From: Xanthomonas sp.
GTDB taxonomy: Bacteria > Pseudomonadota > Gammaproteobacteria > Xanthomonadales > Xanthomonadaceae
Assembly (NCBI GenBank): GCA_018262705.1
Contig: JADFDQ010000007.1
Span: 1 to 64,000, forward strand
DNA: 64,000 nt
Direction: 5' to 3'
This document shows, piece by piece, positions 26,800 through 35,458 of this stretch. Numbering within the stretch: the first letter of the stretch is position 1; each line of letters opens with the position of its first letter. A program made the position numbers and the translations under genes. The notes beneath the pieces are model-generated. The model saw only the letters and a list, made by a program, of their open reading frames with translations, searched no databases and was not told where the DNA came from.

Positions 26800-28689
26800 A
26801 TGAGCGACTCGTTCTACAACTACGATGTTATCGTGATCGGTGGCGGCCACGCCGGCACCGAAGCCGCCCTCGCTTCCGCCCGCGTCGGTGCGCGCACGCT
26901 GCTGCTCACCCATTCCATCGAAACCGTGGGCGCGATGAGCTGCAATCCGGCCATCGGCGGCATCGGCAAGGGCCATCTGGTCAAGGAAATCGATGCGCTC
27001 GGCGGCGTCATGGCCAAGGCCGCGGACGCGGCCGGCATCCAGTGGCGCACGCTCAACGCCAGCAAGGGGCCGGCGGTGCGGGCCACCCGCGCCCAGGCCG
27101 ATCGCGCGCTGTACCGCGCGTTCATCCGCCGCGCGGTGGAAACCCAGCCCGGGCTGACCGTGTTCCAGTCGGCGGTCGATGCGCTGCTGATCGAAAACGA
27201 GGTCGTGCGCGGCGCGATCACCCAGACCGGGCTGACCTTCCGCGCGCCGGCGGTGGTGCTGACCGCCGGCACCTTCCTCGCCGGAAAAATTCACGTCGGC
27301 CAGACCCAGTATGCGGGCGGACGCATGGGCGATCCGCCGTCCACCGCGCTGGCGCACACGCTGCGCGACGGCCGCTTTCAGGTCGATCGGCTGAAAACCG
27401 GCACGCCGCCGCGGATCGACGGCCGCACGCTCGATTATTCGGTGATGCAGGTACAGCCCGGCGATATCCCGCGACCGGTGTTTTCGTACCTGGGATCGGC
27501 GGCCGACCATCCGCCGCAGGTGAACTGCTGGATCACCCGCACCAGTGCGCGCACCCACGACATCATCCGCGCGTCGCTGCACCGCAGCCCGTTGTATTCC
27601 GGCCAGATCGAAGGCATCGGCCCGCGTTATTGCCCGTCGATCGAAGACAAGGTGGTGCGTTTTGCGGAAAAAGAGTCGCACCAGATCTTCGTCGAACCGG
27701 AAGGACTGAACGTCACCGAAATCTACCCCAACGGCATCTCCACCTCGCTTCCGTTCGACGTCCAGCTCGATCTGGTGCATTCGATCGCCGGTTTCGAAAA
27801 CGCCCACATCACCCGTCCAGGCTACGCCATCGAATACGATTTCTTCGATCCGCGCGGGCTGAAGGCGTCGCTGGAAACCAAGGCGGTGACGGGGCTGTTT
27901 TTCGCCGGCCAGATCAACGGCACCACCGGCTATGAAGAGGCCGCCGCGCAGGGGTTGTTGGCTGGCGTGAACGCCGCGCGTTTCGTGCGGCGGCAAGACG
28001 CGTGGACGGTGCGCCGCGATGAAGCCTATCTGGGCGTGCTGGTCGACGATCTGATTACCCACGGCACCTCCGAGCCGTACCGCATGTTCACCAGCCGCGC
28101 CGAATACCGGCTGCAGCTGCGCGAGGACAATGCCGACGCACGGCTGACGCCGGCCGGGCGCGAGCTGGGACTGGTGGATGAGGCGCGCTGGGCAGCGTTC
28201 AGCCGCAAGTGCGAAGCGGTCGCGGCGGAAACCGCGCGGTTGTCCGGCGTCTGGGCGGCGCCGAACAACGCGCTGGGCGGCGCCATCGCGCGCCATCTTG
28301 GCATCGAGCTGAGCCGCGAGAACAACGCGCTGGATCTGCTGCGCCGTCCCGAGATCGACTACGCCGCGCTGATGCGTCTGCCGGAGTTGGGGCCGGGCGT
28401 GGATGACGCAATCGTCATCGAGCAGATCGAAATCGAAACCAAGTACGCCGGCTACCTCGACCGCCAGCGCGAGGAGATCGCCCGCCAGCGCCGGCACGAG
28501 TCCGCTGCGATTCCGGACGCTTTTGATTTTGAAGTCGTGCGTGGCCTGTCGACGGAAGTCCTGCAGAAACTTCAGCGCGTGCGCCCGCAGACCGTGGGCC
28601 AGGCCCAGCGCATCCCCGGCGTGACGCCGGCGGCGATTTCGCTGCTGCTGGTGCATTTGGAGCGCGCGCGGCGCGAACGCGCGGCGTAG
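26800..28689 (+). CDS. mnmG: tRNA uridine-34 carboxymethylaminomethyl modification enzyme MnmG (GidA)
   Basis: The 629-residue FAD enzyme, with MnmE, installs cmnm5U at tRNA wobble position 34. The FAD motif [14 protein letters not shown] is at residues 9-22. Further landmarks are [32 protein letters not shown] with the catalytic region, and [19 protein letters not shown]. Length is normal. The ATG at 26800 is preferred over the overlapping GTG at 26797. In many gammaproteobacteria gidA adjoins gidB (rsmG) near the origin; here rsmG lies about 15 kb away. Confidence 0.97.
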   Translation: MSDSFYNYDVIVIGGGHAGTEAALASARVGARTLLLTHSIETVGAMSCNPAIGGIGKGHLVKEIDALGGVMAKAADAAGIQWRTLNASKGPAVRATRAQADRALYRAFIRRAVETQPGLTVFQSAVDALLIENEVVRGAITQTGLTFRAPAVVLTAGTFLAGKIHVGQTQYAGGRMGDPPSTALAHTLRDGRFQVDRLKTGTPPRIDGRTLDYSVMQVQPGDIPRPVFSYLGSAADHPPQVNCWITRTSARTHDIIRASLHRSPLYSGQIEGIGPRYCPSIEDKVVRFAEKESHQIFVEPEGLNVTEIYPNGISTSLPFDVQLDLVHSIAGFENAHITRPGYAIEYDFFDPRGLKASLETKAVTGLFFAGQINGTTGYEEAAAQGLLAGVNAARFVRRQDAWTVRRDEAYLGVLVDDLITHGTSEPYRMFTSRAEYRLQLREDNADARLTPAGRELGLVDEARWAAFSRKCEAVAAETARLSGVWAAPNNALGGAIARHLGIELSRENNALDLLRRPEIDYAALMRLPELGPGVDDAIVIEQIEIETKYAGYLDRQREEIARQRRHESAAIPDAFDFEVVRGLSTEVLQKLQRVRPQTVGQAQRIPGVTPAAISLLLVHLERARRERAA

Positions 28690-28727
28690 GGGCGAACCGG
28701 CAGTCCCTCACCCGGCGCTGTGCGCAA

Positions 28728-28746
28728 CCCTTTCCCCGCGAAAGGG
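28728..28746 (+). terminator. Hairpin in a decayed CCCTCACCC-type repeat after mnmG
   Basis: CCCTTTC and GAAAGGG (28728-28734 and 28740-28746) pair around CCCGC. The flank from 28704 (TCCCTCACCCGGCGCT) resembles a repeat often seen downstream of genes in xanthomonads. No T run follows. It probably protects the mnmG 3' end rather than terminating by itself. Confidence 0.4.
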
Positions 28747-28871
28747 ACAAGCAGGCACCGTACGACGATTTACTTCTCCATTACGGCAAAGCGTGCGCCA
28801 GGCAAACCCTGCACTACACGCCTTGCACGCACATTCGGCGACAATACGAGCCTTGGTTTCACGGAGTCGCC

Positions 28872-30170
28872 ATGAACCTTCGAAACACCATTGCGCTTGC
28901 CGTGACGGCCGCTGCGCTGGTCGCCTGCAGCAGCAAAGCCCCGCCACCGAAGCCGGCGACCGGCGATTTTTCGGCGCAGGTGTGGGTGCTTCCGGCCGAG
29001 GCCGGTTCGCTGGCGCCGGATCTGGTGCGTACGCCGGACGGACGCATTCTGCTGAGCTGGATCAACCGCCGCGAAGGGCGGCGCAACGTCCTGCAGTTTT
29101 CGTCGTACACCGAAGCCGACGGCTGGCAGAGCCAGCCGCGCACGATTGCGATCGGCAATTCGTTGATGGCCAGCGCCGCCGACACGCCGCATTTGCTGGC
29201 CACGCGCGGTGGGGCGCTGTGGGCGCAGTGGCTGCAATCGCAGCCGAACCGTCTGTCCGGGTTCGACGTGGTGCTGGCGCGCTCGCGCGACGGCGGCATG
29301 ACCTGGACGCAGTTGACCCGTGTCAACGACGATGGCGTGGCTGCCGAGCACGGCTTTGCCTCGCTGTGGCCCAGCGGCGGCGACTCGATCGGGATCGCAT
29401 GGCTGGACGGACGCGATCAAGGTGGCGAACACGCCATGCCCGAAGGCGACGCCGGCGGACATGCGATGCCGGGGATGAACCACGGCGGACATCCGGCCTC
29501 TGCCGTCACCCAACTGCGCGCCAATGCCTTCGACATGAATCTGGCGCGCGGTGCCGATAGCGTGCTCGATCCACACAGCTGCGACTGCTGCCAAACCGCG
29601 GTCGCGCTGACCGCCAGCGGCCCGCTGCTGGCCTACCGCGCGCGCAGCGTGGATGACGTGCGCGACATCGCCACGCTGCGCTTCCGGAACGGTGCGTGGA
29701 CCGCGCCAAAGACAGTGCATGCGGACGGTTGGAAAATTGACGCTTGTCCAGTCGCCGGTCCGGCGCTGGCCGCGCAAGGGAACAACGTGATCGTGGCGTG
29801 GTACAGCGAGCGCGACGGCAAGCCGCTGCTGCAGATGGCGCGCAGCACGGACGCCGGGGACAGCTTCGGCGCGCCGGTCGAATTGGACGCTGGTGAAGCC
29901 GTGCTCGGTCGCGTGGGCTTGGCATTCGACGGCCAACAGGTGTGGGTGGCGTGGCTGCGTGAAAACGCGCAGGGGCAAACCCTGATGCTGGCGCGCTATG
30001 CGCCGGATCTGGGCAAACGCCTGCAGACGATTGAAGTGGCCAAGCTCGGCGCGCGCGGGATGGCCAGCGGCTATCCGAAACTGCTTGCGGGCGACGGCAT
30101 GGCGTGGCTGGTGTGGACCGACAGCGAGGGCGGCGCGGCGCGTTTGAAAGGCGTGCGGATCACGCGTTGA
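28872..30170 (+). CDS. Lipoprotein with BNR/sialidase-like repeats and His/Met-rich insert
   Basis: A 432-residue lipoprotein. The lipobox LVAC places the lipidated Cys at residue 19. The body carries repeated Asp/Trp motifs such as SRDGGMTWTQL and STDAGDSFGAP, the Asp-box (BNR) style of six-bladed propellers, but no complete sialidase active site can be traced. Two features suggest metal binding: an insert at about residues 185-210 containing HAMPEGDAGGHAMPGMNHGG, and a Cys cluster HSCDCCQTA at about 236-244. No copper-handling neighbour is visible, so this is inference. It converges on a small minus-strand gene. Confidence 0.8.
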   Translation: MNLRNTIALAVTAAALVACSSKAPPPKPATGDFSAQVWVLPAEAGSLAPDLVRTPDGRILLSWINRREGRRNVLQFSSYTEADGWQSQPRTIAIGNSLMASAADTPHLLATRGGALWAQWLQSQPNRLSGFDVVLARSRDGGMTWTQLTRVNDDGVAAEHGFASLWPSGGDSIGIAWLDGRDQGGEHAMPEGDAGGHAMPGMNHGGHPASAVTQLRANAFDMNLARGADSVLDPHSCDCCQTAVALTASGPLLAYRARSVDDVRDIATLRFRNGAWTAPKTVHADGWKIDACPVAGPALAAQGNNVIVAWYSERDGKPLLQMARSTDAGDSFGAPVELDAGEAVLGRVGLAFDGQQVWVAWLRENAQGQTLMLARYAPDLGKRLQTIEVAKLGARGMASGYPKLLAGDGMAWLVWTDSEGGAARLKGVRITR

Positions 30171-30203
30171 CAGGAAAATCCCTATCGCGTCCAGTCGTGA
30201 CTC

Positions 30204-30428
30204 TCACATGTGCCGCAGATCGGTGCGCAGGCGCCGGAAGAATGCCTTGGCGTAGTCGGATTCTTGTTCCGGAAAGGGAAGCAGCGTGCGCAGAACGTCC
30301 TGCTCCAGCGCAGCGAGCGCAGCGAGCGCGTCGGGTGCGTCTTTGACACGATCACGGTAGAGCTGCGCGACCAGCACGGTCAAAAGGTGCAAGCGTGCGT
30401 CGAGGGTATTGAGGCTGAGCGCGGGCAT
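30204..30428 (-). CDS. Hypothetical 74-residue protein
   Basis: A small, mostly helical protein rich in Leu and Ala with a charged C-terminal half (EQESDYAKAFFRRLRTDLRHM). No signal peptide or membrane helix is evident. The ATG at 30428 has an AAGGA ribosome site 7 bases upstream. It begins 18 bases after the stop of the preceding minus-strand gene, suggesting an operon. Family not recognised. Confidence 0.6.
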   Translation of the reverse strand: MPALSLNTLDARLHLLTVLVAQLYRDRVKDAPDALAALAALEQDVLRTLLPFPEQESDYAKAFFRRLRTDLRHM

Positions 30429-30446
30429 CGAAACGTCCTTGCGGGG

Positions 30447-30752
30447 TTATTGACGTGCGTAGTGTTCGACCACGCGCTTGCTTTCCAGCAGCCCCAGATC
30501 GGTTTCCATACGGTAGGCCTTGGCCGCTTCGACCGTCTTGCCTTCCCGGATCAGCTGCAGAACCTCATCGGATGGACGCGGCAGGTGTTGCGGTGCGTGG
30601 GGATCGGCGGCGTTTGGCGGTGTTTTGCTGCTCGGATCGCGGGCGGAACTGGGCTGGTCGGAGGGCTGTCGGTTCAAATGACGCACGTACAAAATCAGGC
30701 CGGCGATGAGGCTGATGGGGATCAGGGCTGCGATGAGTGCGGCGATTGTCAT
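30447..30752 (-). CDS. Membrane-anchored protein with L7/L12 C-terminal-like domain
   Basis: A 101-residue protein. Residues 1-24 form one membrane helix (IAALIAALIPISLIAGLILYV). A polar Ser/Pro-rich linker follows. The last 40 residues (LQLIREGKTVEAAKAYRME, TDLGLLESKRVVE) resemble the C-terminal domain of ribosomal protein L7/L12, seen in many small uncharacterised membrane proteins. The ATG at 30752 is chosen because it begins at the membrane helix; a TTG at 30785 would add 11 residues. Function unknown. Confidence 0.7.
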   Translation of the reverse strand: MTIAALIAALIPISLIAGLILYVRHLNRQPSDQPSSARDPSSKTPPNAADPHAPQHLPRPSDEVLQLIREGKTVEAAKAYRMETDLGLLESKRVVEHYARQ

Positions 30753-30797
30753 GTCGGTGTCGTGGCTTTGGAAGGTGGGGATCAAGCCAAGGTGGCT

Positions 30798-31526
30798 CTA
30801 TAAATCCTTCAGGATTTCCGCTTTCCGTGTTTCGTATTCGCTGTTGGTGATGAGACCTTTGGCGTGCAGTTCGGTGAGCTTTTGCAAGCGCGTGGCGATA
30901 TCGTCGCTGCCGTGCATTCCGAACTGAGATTTGAGTTGATCCGTGCTGAAAATCTGGGCGTTCCCGGAAGAGCTGAAATTCGACAAAACGGAGGCCACCT
31001 CGGAATTTATGCGGGTTGCACGGTCGGCGGCACTTCTCGGCTTGATCAGCAGGCTCAACCCCCACAGCGCCGGCAGCAGGAACACCAGCACGGCAGCCGA
31101 ATACAGCAGGGTGGCGGCGCCGATCATTTTGAGCGTGACGTCTTTCTTCTGTCCCTGCGTATCGGTGCAGGTGAAGCTGATTGAGGTTCCCTGCTGGCCG
31201 GGCTTGTAGGAATAGCCGCGGCTGTCGATTTGGGTGGGCGTGTCGCAGACGAGGGATTCAGCGACTTGGGTGATTTTCGGCTGAATGGCACCGCCGACCG
31301 AAACGATCATCAACCCGATGAACAGCGCGATGGGCAGCGCGGCAAATCGAATGGCCCAGCGGATGATGCCAAGACAGCCGCGTTTGGTCTCATCGGCGGT
31401 AGCAGGCTGCGCGGCACGGTTGAAGCAGACCTTCGTCACCAACAGAACGGCTGCAATGATGATGATCGGTCCGATCAGGCCGGCCAGCGCGTTGACGGCG
31501 ATGACGAAGATGCCGAGGCTGCTCAC
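30798..31526 (-). CDS. SHOCT-domain membrane protein
   Basis: A 242-residue protein with three hydrophobic helices (about residues 5-32, 50-75 and 130-155), a periplasmic-type loop carrying two Cys (LVCDTPTQ, SFTCTDTQ), and a C-terminal SHOCT motif (LQKLTELHAKGLITNSEYET). SHOCT motifs are short helical hairpins of unclear oligomerisation role. The GTG at 31526 is the first start that keeps the membrane helix and avoids tamB; the open frame extends further but would overlap tamB. It is followed closely by two other small minus-strand genes. Confidence 0.75.
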   Translation of the reverse strand: MSSLGIFVIAVNALAGLIGPIIIIAAVLLVTKVCFNRAAQPATADETKRGCLGIIRWAIRFAALPIALFIGLMIVSVGGAIQPKITQVAESLVCDTPTQIDSRGYSYKPGQQGTSISFTCTDTQGQKKDVTLKMIGAATLLYSAAVLVFLLPALWGLSLLIKPRSAADRATRINSEVASVLSNFSSSGNAQIFSTDQLKSQFGMHGSDDIATRLQKLTELHAKGLITNSEYETRKAEILKDL

Positions 31527-31615
31527 GTGCGATCCGCATTCGAAGCGAAGGGCTGGGTCGTCGGTTCGGCCTGCGCGTCCATCGCCGCTATTGTCGGTCG
31601 TGTCGGCGGGTTGCG

Positions 31616-34600
31616 CTACTTTTCGATCCGCCAGTTGATCGAAGCGCGGTTTTGCAGCGTGCTCGATTCGATCTGGATGTCGAAACCTTTCTTCAGCAGA
31701 TATTTGAGCGTCACCACCTGGCCGGTGCCCAGCAGCGAAACGCCGTAGCCGACGTACAGGCGCGGCGAAAGATATTTGCCGACGCCGAGCACTTCGCCGC
31801 CGAGCGCGTGCGAATTGCCCACGCCGGCATCGTCGAGCCCGATGCGGGCGCCGAGTTCGGCGGCCAGAAACCCGGCGCCAGCGTTGAGCGCCGAACGCGC
31901 CATGCCGACTTGCTGCGCCTCGCGGCCGTTCAAGGTGGATAGCGAACGGCCCAGCGTGAGGTAGGCAATGGCTTCCGACTGACTCATCGCCGGATCGGAA
32001 TACACCCTGGCCTGAGGATTGGCGGCACGTCCGCTGACGGCGATGCCGGCCGTCACGTCGCCGGCGCGTCGTTCGGCGCGGATGTCGAGCTGGGGATTGC
32101 CGATCTCGGCATTGGACCACAGCATTCGGCCGCGGGCGATCTGCAGGTTCTGGCCGTAGGCGCGGTAGTGGCCGCCGACGTCGAGCGTGCCGGTGGCGCG
32201 CGCTTCGCGGCCCGGCGGCTGGCGCACGCGCAGGCTGCCGGCCAGGGTGCCGGTCAGGCCGTAGCCGTCGATGCGCACCTTGTCGCCGACGCGCAGGCCG
32301 AGGTCGATATCAACGGTGATGGGTGCCGATGCCGAGATCGGTTTGGCCGGATCGAGCACCACCACGTCGGGCGAAGGTGACACGCCCATGTCGAGTTTTT
32401 CGAGGTGGATGTCGGCCTCGGGAATCGTCACGTCGCCGCGCACCTGCACCGGCGTACCGGCGCGCCATTGCACGGACAAATCGGGCGAAGCCAGCAGGCG
32501 CAGCTGGCGGGTGTCGGCCAACAGCACGTCGTTGCCGCGAATGGCAAGATGCAGCGGCGTTTCCTCGCCCTGCCAGCCCAGCGTGCCGGCAACCGTCAGG
32601 GCGCCCTTTCCAGTACTCAGCACGCCGTTGATTTTTGCGCTGCCGTCTTCGCGCGCTTCCAGCGCGACGCTGCCGCTGTCGATGCCGATGCCCAGCGCCG
32701 GCAGTTCCGCGCTGAAGTCGCGCAACTGCGCGCTGCCGCCGAGCCCGGGATGACTGCGTGTGCCTTCCACGCGCAGATCCATCGTGAGCTGGCCGCTCGG
32801 TTCGGCGAGGTCGGGCGAAAGCAGTTCCAGCCAGGTCAGCGCGCGGGTGTTGGCGCGCAAGGTTGCGGACAGCGCTGCGTTGTCGCTCCAGCCGGTTTGC
32901 AGCGTGGCTTCAAGTCGCCCATCGCCGGACAGTGCGGTTGTCACGCTGGCCTCAAGGCGCTGCGGATTGGCTTTCAGCGCAAGTTCCAGATCGCGATAGC
33001 CGAACAGATCGCGGCGCGCGCGCTGGCGGTCGCGCAGGCCGCCGCTGGCCGATGCGAGCTTGGCATCCAGCGACCAGCCGCCTGCGGCGGAGAGCTGCGC
33101 GTCCAGGTTCGCGCTGCCGACCAGCACCCAGGGCCGGCCGTTTTCGCGCTTGGGCATGAAGTCAGACGCCAGCGCCAGCGGCAGGCCGCGCCCTTCCAGC
33201 GCAAGGCCCGGCCCCGGCCAGCCGCCGTTCGCGCACAGCGCGCCACCGGCAGCTGCTTGCAGACAAGCACGGGTGACGTTGATGTTGCGTCCATCCCAAG
33301 CCCAATCTGCCGGTGCCTGCAGTGTCCATGCACCGGTTTGTGGCTGCGTCAGCTGCAACCGGGAGAGTTGGCCGCTCCAGCGTGCGCCTTGATTGTTTGC
33401 GCTGCCTGCAACCGCAATCGCGCCTTGCGATCCGCGCGCTTCGGCATCCAGACGCAGGTGCGACAGCGCGCCGCGCAGCGTGGCGTGCACGGTGTCGATA
33501 TCGGTTCCGGCCTGCAGTCCGCTGGCGTTGATTTGCAGCGCGCCTTCGCCCTTGTCCCACGGTAGTCTGCCGTTGACGCTCAGACGCGACGCGCGCAGAT
33601 CGCCCCACGCGATGCCACTGCCGGTCAGTTCCACGGCGGTCAGATCCGGTGCGTTTGGCGTGCCGCGCAGCGTGAGTTTTCCCTGCACGTGGCCGCGCGC
33701 GTTCGGCAACAGGTCGTCGAGTTGCAGCGGCGTGAAGCTGGCGTCGATCGCAAGCGTCGTATCGATTTTGCCCTTGGCTTCGATCCGGCTGCCGCCCAGC
33801 GACAGCGCCAGATCGCCGCTGTAATGTTCGCCGTCGATGGCCAGCTGCGCGTGGCCCGACAATGCGCGTCCGCGCAGCTGTCCGCCGAGATCGCGGGCGT
33901 CGAACCGTGCGCTCAATGTGTTGCTCTGCTGCCGGCCTTCGCTGTGAATCGTTCCACGCAGCGCGCCAGGCCAGTCCGGCGCGAAATGGCCGGGATTGAA
34001 GTCGGTAAGGGTGGCGTCCGCCGTCCACTGCAACTGCGGCGACCACGCCAGCGTGCCGTTGGCCTTGAAACTGCCGGCGCGGGTGCCGGCATCAAGGCGT
34101 TCGATGCGAGCGCCGTTGCGGTCGCCGCTGCCGGCCAGCTCCACCCGCGCCTGTTCGCCGCTGCGGGCAAGCGTCGCCTGGCCGCGCAGGGTCCAGCGGT
34201 CGAGGCGGCCGGCAAGCGTGAGGTCGGCATCGGCGGCGACGGCGGCATTGGCACCGCTGCCTTGCCAGCGCAGCCCGCGCGCACCCAGCGCAAGATCGAC
34301 GCTGGCCGCATCGGTGTTTCCAAAATCGATGTGTCCGTTTCCGGTGACACGGCCGCCGAGCAGATCCACGACGAGCGGCTGCAGTTCCAGCCGCTGATCG
34401 TGGATTCGCAGTTTCGAGGGGTGCACCGTCGCCGTGAAATCGTCGCGCGTCAGCGTACCGCGCAGTTCGCCCGTTCCGCCGTTGCCGCTGGCGTCGAGCT
34501 TGAAACGCAGCGGCGTACCGGCATTGCGATTGCCGAGAAACACATCGGGATCCAGGCCGTCGCTGCTGGCCAGAAGCTGCCAGCGCGGCGCGTCGGCGTT

Positions 34601-35458
34601 GCCCGCCAGCGTCAGCTGCATCCGGGTCGCATCGGGCAGACGTCCTTCGGCGTTGGCTTCGAGTTTCGACAGATTGCCGCGGATCGTCAGATCGAGCGTG
34701 GGTGCGGGCTTGCCGAGGGCGGCGGGAAACGCCGCGGACGCAACCAGATCGGTTCGGTAGTGGTCGCGCGGCGCGTAATCGCCGTGCGCGCTGAAGCTGC
34801 CGAGATCGCTGTCCACGCGCAGGTGTTCGAGATGCAGCCGACCGTCGCCGACGCGCATGCCGCCGCGCGCTTGCCGAATGGCGATCATCGCTTCGCCTGC
34901 GCGCGCGATGCGGACATCGTCTATCTGCAAAGCGTCGGCTTGCAGAGTTAGCGGCAGGTCGAGCGTGGGCAGCACGTCCGGCCAGTTCGGCAGTTCAAGC
35001 GGCGTATCGTCGCGCGGCAGGTCGAGGCGTGCACCGCGAATCGTCAGGGTGTCCAGCCGCAGCCGCCGCGCCAGCAGCGGCAGCAGGGCGGGGTCCAGCG
35101 TGGCCTGCGCCACGTCCAGACGCAGCGTGCTGGTGGCGCAGGGCGCGGCTGGTTTTGGCATGCAGCGGCTGTCGCGTTGCACCGGCAGCGCAAGCTGCAC
35201 GCCTTGCAAAATCAGCGGCCCGGCCAGCGTGCCCTGCGCGTCCTGCCACGACAGCGCGCTGTGTGCCGGCAGCGTGGCAAGCGTTCTGCGTAGGATGAAG
35301 TCGCGGCCGCTGGCGGTGTGAAGCAGCCACAGCAAAATGGCAGCGGCGCACAGCCCCAGCGTGATGCCGACCCAGGCCAGACGTCGCCAGCGCCGTCCCG
35401 GTGGCTTGGGTCTCGCCTTTGCTTCGGCCTTGGCGCTTGCGGAGTCGCGCTGATTCAC
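31616..35458 (-). CDS. tamB: Translocation and assembly module inner-membrane protein TamB
   Basis: A 1280-residue AsmA/TamB-type protein. One N-terminal membrane helix (WVGITLGLCAAAILLWLL, about residues 29-46) anchors it; the rest is a long beta-taco that spans the periplasm. The C-terminal TamB (DUF490) domain ends RASINWRIEK. The family works with TamA in outer-membrane protein assembly and, as shown for TamB and its relatives, in phospholipid transport. The GTG at 35458 overlaps the tamA stop (GTGA), fixing the start and implying translational coupling. Confidence 0.93.
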   Translation of the reverse strand: MNQRDSASAKAEAKARPKPPGRRWRRLAWVGITLGLCAAAILLWLLHTASGRDFILRRTLATLPAHSALSWQDAQGTLAGPLILQGVQLALPVQRDSRCMPKPAAPCATSTLRLDVAQATLDPALLPLLARRLRLDTLTIRGARLDLPRDDTPLELPNWPDVLPTLDLPLTLQADALQIDDVRIARAGEAMIAIRQARGGMRVGDGRLHLEHLRVDSDLGSFSAHGDYAPRDHYRTDLVASAAFPAALGKPAPTLDLTIRGNLSKLEANAEGRLPDATRMQLTLAGNADAPRWQLLASSDGLDPDVFLGNRNAGTPLRFKLDASGNGGTGELRGTLTRDDFTATVHPSKLRIHDQRLELQPLVVDLLGGRVTGNGHIDFGNTDAASVDLALGARGLRWQGSGANAAVAADADLTLAGRLDRWTLRGQATLARSGEQARVELAGSGDRNGARIERLDAGTRAGSFKANGTLAWSPQLQWTADATLTDFNPGHFAPDWPGALRGTIHSEGRQQSNTLSARFDARDLGGQLRGRALSGHAQLAIDGEHYSGDLALSLGGSRIEAKGKIDTTLAIDASFTPLQLDDLLPNARGHVQGKLTLRGTPNAPDLTAVELTGSGIAWGDLRASRLSVNGRLPWDKGEGALQINASGLQAGTDIDTVHATLRGALSHLRLDAEARGSQGAIAVAGSANNQGARWSGQLSRLQLTQPQTGAWTLQAPADWAWDGRNINVTRACLQAAAGGALCANGGWPGPGLALEGRGLPLALASDFMPKRENGRPWVLVGSANLDAQLSAAGGWSLDAKLASASGGLRDRQRARRDLFGYRDLELALKANPQRLEASVTTALSGDGRLEATLQTGWSDNAALSATLRANTRALTWLELLSPDLAEPSGQLTMDLRVEGTRSHPGLGGSAQLRDFSAELPALGIGIDSGSVALEAREDGSAKINGVLSTGKGALTVAGTLGWQGEETPLHLAIRGNDVLLADTRQLRLLASPDLSVQWRAGTPVQVRGDVTIPEADIHLEKLDMGVSPSPDVVVLDPAKPISASAPITVDIDLGLRVGDKVRIDGYGLTGTLAGSLRVRQPPGREARATGTLDVGGHYRAYGQNLQIARGRMLWSNAEIGNPQLDIRAERRAGDVTAGIAVSGRAANPQARVYSDPAMSQSEAIAYLTLGRSLSTLNGREAQQVGMARSALNAGAGFLAAELGARIGLDDAGVGNSHALGGEVLGVGKYLSPRLYVGYGVSLLGTGQVVTLKYLLKKGFDIQIESSTLQNRASINWRIEK

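Noticed and set aside
31527-32120. N-terminal extension of the SHOCT protein
   Set aside because: It overlaps the tamB 3' end in another frame and has Arg-rich shadow composition.
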